This document shows, piece by piece, positions 1-4,952 of a stretch of DNA of 11,876 nucleotides. Source of the stretch: AG1 sp035559775 (GTDB taxonomy: Archaea > Thermoproteota > Thermoprotei_A > Sulfolobales > AG1); NCBI GenBank assembly GCA_035559775.1, contig DATMAU010000020.1, positions 1 to 11,876 on the forward strand. The letters run 5' to 3'. Under the pieces are notes generated by a model that did no database searches, was not told the DNA's origin, and worked only from the letters and a program-made list of their open reading frames with translations. Each line of letters opens with the position of its first letter. Position 1 is the first letter of the stretch. Both the position numbers and the translations under genes were made by a program.

Positions 1-124
1 TACAGAGTTCAGCAAGTGGATCCCTGTTCCGGACAACCTACTCCCCGAGCTTGTGAGAAAGATTAGAGAGAGGAAGGGACTCAAACCAGAGCCTCCGAAG
101 CCCGACGAGTTTCTCGGACCATAG
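1..124 (+). CDS. fusA: Archaeal elongation factor 2 (aEF-2), C-terminal fragment
   Basis: This is the last 40 or so codons of a gene that begins before the window; the frame starts at base 2 and stops at TAG 122-124. The tail contains RERKGLKPEPPKPDEFL, which lines up with the C-terminus of archaeal and eukaryotic EF-2 (the eukaryotic protein ends in RKRKGLKEGIPALDNFL). EF-2 is the GTPase that drives ribosomal translocation. Only part of the last domain is visible, so the GTPase motifs and the diphthamide histidine cannot be checked. Identification rests on the tail alone, but this tail is distinctive. Confidence 0.78.
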   Translation, partial: TEFSKWIPVPDNLLPELVRKIRERKGLKPEPPKPDEFLGP

Positions 125-164
125 CTGTGGTATAGCTTTAAACATAGATCGCGACACTGCAAGG

Positions 165-169
165 TTTTT
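165..169 (+). terminator. T-run, candidate terminator of the EF-2 gene
   Basis: Five consecutive T residues lie 41 bases after the EF-2 stop and before the next promoter. A second T-rich patch follows at about 173-177. Archaeal RNA polymerase terminates at oligo-T tracts without needing a hairpin, and I see no hairpin here. The call is an inference from position and composition. Confidence 0.4.
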
Positions 170-190
170 GGATATTTCCTCCCTAGACAT

Positions 191-200
191 AATAATATAG
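191..200 (+). promoter_or_regulatory. TATA box for the ABC exporter operon
   Basis: The A/T-rich element AATAATATAG is centred about 26 bases before ATG 221, the spacing expected for an archaeal TATA box driving a leaderless transcript. A second TTATAAG follows at 201-207. No clear GGTGA ribosome site precedes ATG 221, which also suggests leaderless initiation. Confidence 0.5.
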
Positions 201-220
201 TTATAAGCGAGGCTCGACCC

Positions 221-1132
221 ATGCCGTGCGTAGTATCAAGAGACCTCGTCAAGATCTTCAGAGGCGGTGTCGAAGCTCTCAAAGGAGTCTCTATAGAGAT
301 ACCCTGTGGAGGGATAACAGCCCTTGTTGGTAGAAATGGCGCTGGCAAAACAACATTTATAAGAATAGCCTCAGGGCTTCTAAAACCCACGAGAGGCTAT
401 ATAGAGACCCTGGGGATAGATGTTACAAGAGATGCCGAGCGTGTTAGGAGCAGAATAGCTGTGATGCCCCAGGGAAGCCTCCCACCGGGCTTCTCAACAC
501 CCCTACAGTTTGTCTCAACATACCTAGCATATAGGGGAGCCCCGTGGGGCGAAGCTAGGAGGAGGGCTAGAGAGATCCTTACCGAGCTCGGGTTAAAAGA
601 GGTTATGAATACCAGGTGCCACGAGCTCTCGTTAGGAAACCAGCAGAGGGTTGTTGCAGCCGCTGCAATCGCCTCGGGAGCAGAGCTGATTTTCCTCGAC
701 GAGCCCACCTCAGGGCTTGACCCTATATCGAGGAGGGGTTTCTGGAACTCCCTCCTAAGGATCAGGGGCTCTGGATCCACTATTGTTATGACAAGCCATA
801 ATCCCGAGGAGGTTGAGGCTATAGCCGACTATGTCGTTGCAATAAGTTCCGGAAGGGTTGTTTCCCAGGGTCCTGTTAGGAGTGTTATAGAGAGACTAGG
901 TTTCTCTAGAGTTGTTGAGGTCTATGGCAACGGATCTATAGGGGTTGATGGCGATATGGTTATAAGGATAGGGGGTGTGGTTATTGCCTACTATAGAGAC
1001 GAGGTTGATGCTGAAAGGAGCTTGGCAAGGGTTGTTAGAAACGGTGGTAAGGCTAGGGTAAGGCCTGTTGGAGTGGCTGATGTGCTGATCATAGGCGAGG
1101 GTGGGTTTTATGGTGAGTATGAGGAGCCTTAG
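221..1132 (+). CDS. ABC transporter ATP-binding protein (ABC-2 exporter type)
   Basis: This 303-residue nucleotide-binding subunit of an ABC exporter carries the full motif set. Walker A is GRNGAGKTT at 37-45, the Q-loop glutamine is Q84, the signature is LSLGNQQ at 136-142, Walker B is LIFLDE at 156-161 with catalytic E161, the D-loop is SGLD at 164-167, and the switch histidine is H193. Residues from about 228 to 303 form a beta-rich C-terminal extension ending in GVADVLI, as in drug or daunorubicin-type exporter ATPases. The gene overlaps the membrane subunit behind it, so the two should form one transporter, with two ATPases on the inner face powering two permeases. The substrate cannot be told from sequence. 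Confidence 0.93.
   Translation: MPCVVSRDLVKIFRGGVEALKGVSIEIPCGGITALVGRNGAGKTTFIRIASGLLKPTRGYIETLGIDVTRDAERVRSRIAVMPQGSLPPGFSTPLQFVSTYLAYRGAPWGEARRRAREILTELGLKEVMNTRCHELSLGNQQRVVAAAAIASGAELIFLDEPTSGLDPISRRGFWNSLLRIRGSGSTIVMTSHNPEEVEAIADYVVAISSGRVVSQGPVRSVIERLGFSRVVEVYGNGSIGVDGDMVIRIGGVVIAYYRDEVDAERSLARVVRNGGKARVRPVGVADVLIIGEGGFYGEYEEP
1100..1104 (+). promoter_or_regulatory. Ribosome-binding site deciding the permease start
   Basis: GGTGG lies inside the end of the ATPase gene, exactly five bases before ATG 1110. The same five-base spacing occurs at the other well-marked starts in the window. It therefore favours ATG 1110 over the in-frame GTG 1101 and ATG 1119. Confidence 0.5.
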
Positions 1133-1859
1133 ATCGCTGCTCTGGCTCTCAATATTCAATGGATACATACCCATGAGGAACAACCCACTATGGGTTGTAT
1201 CATCCTTCCTCTCACCATTCTCATTCTTCTTCCTGATACTCATCATAGGAAGGCATGATGCTATCAACTACGCTCTAATAGGAGGGCTTGTCCTCTCAAT
1301 GGCCTCCTCAACATTCGGCCTTCTCGGAGATATCGTGTGGTATAGATCCAGCCTCAAGCTCCAGGAGATGTTCCTAGCAACACCCACACCTTACTGGGCA
1401 TACGTGCTCGGGCTAGCCCTCTCAGCATATATCTGGGGATCCCCCTCTATAGCTGGTTTTATACTTCTCCTCTACATATTCGGGCTCTTGAAAGACATAC
1501 TAGCCTTCATATTCATAGTTACCCTAACAGCAGCGCTCTGGATAACAGTCTCATTCATGGTCTTTCTAATATCAACATATATCAGGACTGAGAGGCTTGT
1601 CTGGCCCCTTGCAAGCATCCTGGGCCTAGGCTTATCGGTGTTCCCACCGGTATACTATCCTGTAACAATGCTACCTGAGCCCCTAAGGATACTGGGGATC
1701 ATGCCCCCCACCGCTTCAGCAAGCCTCCTGCTCCAAGCATACTCAGGCGTGATATCCATAGATCCCATATATATCTATATAGCTATAGCTAACCTCACAG
1801 CCCAGACGCTACTCTGTATATTTGCATATGCCCTCAGACTCAGATCCGTGGTCTCATGA
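1110..1859 (+). CDS. ABC-2 type membrane permease
   Basis: This hydrophobic protein of about 249 residues is the membrane partner of the preceding ATPase. Six membrane segments can be drawn at about residues 28-47, 53-73, 96-127, 130-154, 163-184 and 219-243. The segment FPPVYYP at 178-184, followed by LPEPLRILGIMPPT, matches the conserved region before the last helix of ABC-2 permeases. The gene overlaps the ATPase by 23 bases, which implies co-translation. An in-frame GTG at 1101 and an ATG at 1119 are alternative starts; the GGTGG site at 1100-1104 points to ATG 1110. The frame stops 11 bases short of the convergent stress-protein gene. Transport function is confident, substrate unknown. 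Confidence 0.88.
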   Translation: MVSMRSLRSLLWLSIFNGYIPMRNNPLWVVSSFLSPFSFFFLILIIGRHDAINYALIGGLVLSMASSTFGLLGDIVWYRSSLKLQEMFLATPTPYWAYVLGLALSAYIWGSPSIAGFILLLYIFGLLKDILAFIFIVTLTAALWITVSFMVFLISTYIRTERLVWPLASILGLGLSVFPPVYYPVTMLPEPLRILGIMPPTASASLLLQAYSGVISIDPIYIYIAIANLTAQTLLCIFAYALRLRSVVS

Positions 1860-1870
1860 GCACTCAGGAT

Positions 1871-2278
1871 CTATTTCACTACTAGCACTGGGATCTTTGA
1901 TCTGTTTAGCACTCCCTGAGAAACACTCCCAAGAATGATCCTTTTGAGAGTTGAGAGCCCCCTGCTACCAACAACCACAAGATCTGCTTTATTCTCCTCA
2001 GCAACCCTTACAATCTCAGCACTAGGATCCCCCTGCCTCACAAAGGTTCTGTGAGGTATACCTTCTCTAGAAAGGATCTCTGAAGCCTCTGCAACAGCTT
2101 GGTTTGCTGTATCACTAACGATCCTGATCGCGTTGGGATCGCCAGGCACTGTTGAGACATCGATAACCGTTACAACCAATACCTCTGAACCGTATTTTTT
2201 CGCCAGATCTATTGCTATTCTAAGAGCCCTCTTAGAATGATCCGAACCGTCATACCCTATAACCACTCTCGAGAACAA
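1871..2278 (-). CDS. Universal stress protein (UspA family)
   Basis: This is a single-domain USP of 135 residues from the chosen TTG start, near the usual 140. The N-terminus MFSRVVIGYDGSDHS is the classic first strand with the YDGS motif at 9-12. The ATP-binding motif G-2x-G-9x-G-S is complete (G104, G107, G117, S118), so this is an ATP-binding type. The frame stays open upstream to 2425, with an ATG at 2297-2299 as the nearest alternative. TTG 2278 is preferred because a GGGGA site precedes it by four bases, a TATA-like TTAAAG lies upstream, and family members begin with M-F. USPs are cytosolic dimers linked to stress survival; the exact role is unknown. Confidence 0.9.
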   Translation of the reverse strand: MFSRVVIGYDGSDHSKRALRIAIDLAKKYGSEVLVVTVIDVSTVPGDPNAIRIVSDTANQAVAEASEILSREGIPHRTFVRQGDPSAEIVRVAEENKADLVVVGSRGLSTLKRIILGSVSQGVLNRSKIPVLVVK

Positions 2279-2308
2279 TCCATCCCCCGTGATAATCATA
2301 ATAAGAGT

Positions 2309-2316
2309 CTTAAAGC
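2309..2316 (-). promoter_or_regulatory. TATA-like element for the stress protein
   Basis: On the minus strand this reads GCTTTAAG. Transcription would start about 26 bases further on, near 2286, just before the GGGGA site and the TTG start at 2278. The element is too close to ATG 2299 to serve it as a leaderless start. The call is position-based. Confidence 0.35.
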
Positions 2317-2367
2317 CGTTTCTGACCAGCAGTAAGAACATTGAGAAGAATCTCGAAACAACTCGAT

Positions 2368-2393
2368 GTAAGGTAGTTAGGCTAGTAAGGTAG
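2368..2393. repeat. Pair of 9-bp direct repeats in a divergent promoter region
   Basis: GTAAGGTAG occurs at 2368-2376 and again at 2385-2393, 17 bases apart start to start. The pair lies in the 194-base gap (2279-2472) between the divergent stress-protein and dehydrogenase genes. It may be a regulator-binding site; no function is shown. Confidence 0.45.
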
Positions 2394-2433
2394 GAGCGAT
2401 TAACTGGAAACCCGTATATCCACACGCTATGAG

Positions 2434-2456
2434 CTAAAAGGAGAGCTGAAAATATT
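2434..2456 (+). promoter_or_regulatory. Promoter region of the hydroxyacid dehydrogenase
   Basis: Two A/T-rich elements, CTAAAAGG at 2434-2441 and AAAATATT at 2449-2456, precede GTG 2473. Either could be the TATA box. No good ribosome site is visible, which suggests a leaderless or very short-leader transcript. Confidence 0.35.
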
Positions 2457-2472
2457 CTCTTCGGGAAACCAT

Positions 2473-3444
2473 GTGGAGAGGTATAGAATAGCGGTTACAT
2501 ATAACACGCACCCCGATGCTATCAAGATCCTTGAAGAGGTTGGCGATGTGGTTATGTCAAAAAAGCTGATCACATCGGAGGAGGAGTTAATAGAACTGGC
2601 TAGGAACGCGGACGCCCTCATGGTTGTGAAGAGCGTCGAACCTGTGACCGAGAGGGTTATTGAGAACGCGCCAAGACTGAGAATAATAGCTAGAGTAGGT
2701 GTTGGCTATGATAATGTTAATGTTAAGGCCGCAACCCGCCGCGGGATCTGGGTAACAATAGCTCCGGTGAATTCTGTGGCTGTTGCTGAGCATACCCTTG
2801 CCTTGATCTTCTCGCTGGCGAGAAAGATCCCGCTTCTTGATAGGCATGTGAGGAGCGGGTTATGGTACAGAACTCTGGGGATTCCTCAAAACCTAATGGG
2901 GGTTGATCTCTGGGGCAAAGTGCTCGGGATAATAGGTCTCGGGAGGATTGGGAGAGAGGTTGCCTTGAGAGCCAGATGCCTTGGGATGAAGATCCTGTAT
3001 TATGATATAGTTAGGAGAAAAGATCTTGAGGAGCAGCTGGGGATCGAGTTTAAAAACCTAGAGGATCTCTTAAGAGAATCTGACTTCGTATCGATACACA
3101 CACCACTCACAGAAGAGACAAGACATATGATAGATGAGGAAGAGCTAAGGCTCATGAAACCCACAGCATATCTGATCAACACATCAAGAGGAGCTGTAGT
3201 AAATACAAAAGCCCTAGTGAGAGCCCTCAAAGAGGGCTGGATAGCAGGAGCAGCACTAGACGTCTTCGAAGAAGAACCCCTACACCCTGATAATGAGCTG
3301 ACAAAGCTTGACAACGTGATCCTAACACCACATGCAGCCAGCTATACTGCAGAGACTTCTAGAAAGCTTGCCGTTACAGCTGCTGAGGAGATTGTAAGAG
3401 TGCTTAGAGGAGACAAACCACTATATCCGGTTAACCAAGCATAG
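2473..3444 (+). CDS. D-2-hydroxyacid dehydrogenase (phosphoglycerate dehydrogenase-like, short form)
   Basis: This 323-residue NAD-dependent oxidoreductase interconverts a 2-oxo acid and a D-2-hydroxy acid. The Rossmann motif GLGRIG is at 155-160, and D178 at the end of the next strand favours NAD over NADP. The catalytic triad is present: R239 in NTSRG, E268 in DVFEEEP and H287 in TPHAAS. The stretch VGVGYDNVNVKAATRRG with SVAVAEHT resembles phosphoglycerate dehydrogenase, but there is no C-terminal ACT domain, so serine synthesis, glyoxylate or hydroxypyruvate reduction all remain possible. The start is GTG 2473; an ATG two bases earlier is out of frame and closes after six codons. It stands alone, divergent from the stress protein. 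Confidence 0.92.
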   Translation: MERYRIAVTYNTHPDAIKILEEVGDVVMSKKLITSEEELIELARNADALMVVKSVEPVTERVIENAPRLRIIARVGVGYDNVNVKAATRRGIWVTIAPVNSVAVAEHTLALIFSLARKIPLLDRHVRSGLWYRTLGIPQNLMGVDLWGKVLGIIGLGRIGREVALRARCLGMKILYYDIVRRKDLEEQLGIEFKNLEDLLRESDFVSIHTPLTEETRHMIDEEELRLMKPTAYLINTSRGAVVNTKALVRALKEGWIAGAALDVFEEEPLHPDNELTKLDNVILTPHAASYTAETSRKLAVTAAEEIVRVLRGDKPLYPVNQA

Positions 3445-3486
3445 AGCCCTAGTATAATTAGATGAAGAGGTATCCAGGATCGATGA

Positions 3487-3510
3487 AGCATTAACCGAGC
3501 GGCTAATGCT
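3487..3510. repeat. 24-bp imperfect palindrome between convergent genes
   Basis: Outer arms AGCATTA (3487-3493) and TAATGCT (3504-3510) are perfectly complementary, and inner arms CCG (3495-3497) and CGG (3500-3502) also match, so 10 of 12 positions per half pair. It lies between the dehydrogenase stop and the stop of the minus-strand permease. No T-run follows, so a bacterial-type terminator is unlikely; a protein-binding site or RNA hairpin is possible. Confidence 0.55.
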
Positions 3511-3553
3511 AAACTAGCTTCTATTAAGCCTGAATCTTGCCATGTACTTTATG

Positions 3554-4429
3554 CTAGGTTATCATCGCGAGTATGAATGTGACCCCTATACCTATTGCTA
3601 GCGAGTATATCCATGTTCTGGCAAGCTTCATGATAGATCTTCTTGAGAATATGCTTATCCCAGAAGCTATTGAGTAGCCGATTAGTGAGAATACTAGGGC
3701 GTATGTGTGTGAGAGAGGTAGTCCTAGATATGTTGCTATAGATATTGCTAACACGATCGAGAGTCCTATTGATGTTATGGATAAATGCCTAACTGAAAAC
3801 CATCTGAAAACCCCTTCGAGGAGGGCTGGCGATGGTATGGCTGCTGCTAACCCTCCAAGGGCTATTGGGAGCAATAGTCTATGGCATTCTAGGCTGCTAA
3901 GAAAACCCAGTGTATTTGCACCCAACAGAATGCCTGATAATATGGATATAGCTGTGGTGATGATCCTTGAGAGCCCCAGGATCAAAACCTGTCCCTGGAG
4001 TAGTGATAAGATCCTCCTAAGAGCTATGTATAATGATAAGCTGATTAGGATTAGGAAGACCCCCGAGAAGAGCCATAATAACGAGATCTGGACTAGCCAT
4101 AAGGGATCCAGCGCCCCCTTAGAGAGCCCCTCACCAATACTAACCCCTATAAGGCCTATCGATGCTGAGAATGGTATTGAGAAGTATGTTGAGAGGAGTG
4201 TAGGGAATATTATGGAGATATAGGCTTCAATAGCCTCTCCAAATCCACATGCTGTAGAGCTCCTCATAGCGGATCCCAGGATCAGTGCTCCCAAGGCTAT
4301 TGAGAGACCTGAGGCGAGTCTCGCGAATATTCTTCTAACACCGATAGAGATCATGGGGCCAGCTACTATCACAGAGTTATTATATGCTATGAGGGCTGAT
4401 GCCAAGATAGCCAGGATTATGTCAAGCAA
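3554..4429 (-). CDS. Pit/PHO-4-like inorganic anion permease
   Basis: This very hydrophobic protein of 291 residues has the inverted two-repeat layout of the phosphate permease (Pit/PHO-4) family. Repeat one has AYNNSVIVAGP at 15-25 and IPFSASIGLIG at 85-95. Repeat two has LLGANTLGF at 168-176 and LGLPLSHTYALVFSLIG at 235-251, close to the family sequence GLPVSTTHA. The family moves phosphate, and in some branches sulfate, with H+ or Na+. The protein is shorter than usual and the family Asp of G-A-N-D is absent in both repeats (YNNS, ANTL), so the substrate is uncertain. The start is TTG 4429 with GGTAT five bases before it. It lies 14 bases behind the ASCH gene, which implies co-transcription. 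Confidence 0.72.
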   Translation of the reverse strand: MLDIILAILASALIAYNNSVIVAGPMISIGVRRIFARLASGLSIALGALILGSAMRSSTACGFGEAIEAYISIIFPTLLSTYFSIPFSASIGLIGVSIGEGLSKGALDPLWLVQISLLWLFSGVFLILISLSLYIALRRILSLLQGQVLILGLSRIITTAISILSGILLGANTLGFLSSLECHRLLLPIALGGLAAAIPSPALLEGVFRWFSVRHLSITSIGLSIVLAISIATYLGLPLSHTYALVFSLIGYSIASGISIFSRRSIMKLARTWIYSLAIGIGVTFILAMIT

Positions 4430-4443
4430 TATTGATACCGTCT

Positions 4444-4755
4444 TTACAAGAGTTCGAAGTGGATTATATATACCTCTGGATTCTTGCTCAAGATCTTCTT
4501 ACCATAGATCCTGTTTAGCTCTTTGAGAAGCTCAGTCCTATCCTTAAAACCATCGAGCCTCGCATCGTGATCATCGATCTCTGAGAGCCTTTTCTTCTCA
4601 ATCCTCTTAATAATAGCCCTCCCAACCCTTGCACTACCCAGATAGATCTCTACTATCTCGCCAACACTATAGTTTGATCTAAGCCTAATAGTGGATCTCT
4701 TCTCACCCTTGAGTATACCCTCAGCATAGCTGAGCCTGAAAACCAGTCGCTTCAT
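4444..4755 (-). CDS. ASCH-domain (PUA-like) protein
   Basis: This small protein of 103 residues appears to be a single ASCH domain, a PUA-like beta-barrel fold tied to RNA or nucleotide binding. Recognisable elements are the GEKRSTIRLR loop at 17-26 (family G-K-K-T-x-T-x-R), VGEIVEI at 31-37, the DGF motif at 68-70, and a terminal VYIIHFEL strand. ATG 4755 is preferred over the in-frame GTG 4764 because AGTGG precedes it by five bases. It is the first gene of a two-gene minus-strand unit with the Pit-like permease. Which RNA or nucleotide it binds cannot be inferred; a role in modified-nucleoside metabolism or translation control is possible. Confidence 0.8.
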   Translation of the reverse strand: MKRLVFRLSYAEGILKGEKRSTIRLRSNYSVGEIVEIYLGSARVGRAIIKRIEKKRLSEIDDHDARLDGFKDRTELLKELNRIYGKKILSKNPEVYIIHFELL

Positions 4756-4805
4756 ACCAACCACTCAATAGATCCCCATGAGGCTTATGAGCCCATCGCC
4801 ACAAG

Positions 4806-4817
4806 ATCTTTAAATCC
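4806..4817 (-). promoter_or_regulatory. Possible TATA box for the ASCH-permease unit
   Basis: The element TTTAAA (4810-4815) lies about 55 bases upstream of the ASCH start. A TATA box here would start a minus-strand transcript near 4786 with a leader of about 30 bases. The element is symmetric, so orientation is not proven. A weaker CATAAG lies nearer the gene. Confidence 0.3.
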
Positions 4818-4847
4818 ACCGTTCAGATATATGTTACATGCTTCTCC

Positions 4848-4894
4848 ACAGCAAGCTTGGAGGATCTGCCAAGGATCTGTATTGTCCTTGCTGT
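4848..4894. repeat. Nested inverted and direct repeats upstream of the solute-binding-protein gene
   Basis: ACAGCAAG (4848-4855) is perfectly complementary to CTTGCTGT (4887-4894). Directly inside it, CTTGG (4856-4860) pairs with CCAAG (4869-4873) around an 8-base loop. AGGATCTG is also repeated directly at 4861-4868 and 4872-4879, 11 bases apart, about one DNA turn. The block lies about 20 bases upstream of the TATA box of the binding-protein gene, within the gene-free stretch 4756-4952. It could be a regulator-binding array or a small structured RNA. Confidence 0.5.
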
Positions 4895-4915
4895 CTACAT
4901 TGAGATCGTCTGCTA

Positions 4916-4923
4916 TTTATAAG
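4916..4923 (+). promoter_or_regulatory. TATA box for the solute-binding protein
   Basis: TTTATAAG is a near-ideal archaeal TATA box. Transcription would begin about 26 bases later, near 4945, at the GGTGA ribosome site. A second candidate is CTTTAAAAAG at 4926-4935, which overlaps the palindrome described separately. Confidence 0.55.
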
Positions 4924-4937
4924 GTCTTTAAAAAGAC
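4924..4937. promoter_or_regulatory. 14-bp near-palindrome just downstream of the TATA box, operator-like
   Basis: GTCTTT (4924-4929) and AAAGAC (4932-4937) are perfectly complementary around a central AA. The site directly abuts the TATA box and lies before the predicted transcription start. A protein bound here would block polymerase recruitment, so a repressor operator is a reasonable inference. No regulator gene is visible nearby. Confidence 0.4.
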
Positions 4938-4943
4938 TCTTCT

Positions 4944-4948
4944 GGTGA
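4944..4948 (+). promoter_or_regulatory. Ribosome-binding site of the solute-binding protein
   Basis: GGTGA precedes GTG 4953 by four bases. GTG 4953 is the only in-frame start near the TATA box, since the frame is closed by a TAA at 4929-4931. An out-of-frame ATG overlaps at 4951. Confidence 0.5.
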
Positions 4949-4952
4949 GCAT

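Noticed and set aside
660..736. LSLGN in place of LSGGQ in the ABC signature
   Set aside because: Such variants are common in ABC-2 exporter ATPases and do not suggest loss of function.
221..1132. The ABC ATPase as the energy source of the Dpp-type importer
   Set aside because: It overlaps an ABC-2 permease, is oriented in its own operon, and lacks the C-terminal region of OppD/DppD-type ATPases.
2279..2425. N-terminal extension of the stress protein, open up to 2425
   Set aside because: The sequence does not look like USP, it contains the direct repeats and a TATA-like element, and the family start M-F fits TTG 2278 with its own ribosome site.
3705..4223. Long open frame of 172 codons on the plus strand
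   Set aside because: It is fully antisense to the Pit-like permease, has no recognisable motifs and no promoter or ribosome site; it looks like a mirror of membrane-protein codons.
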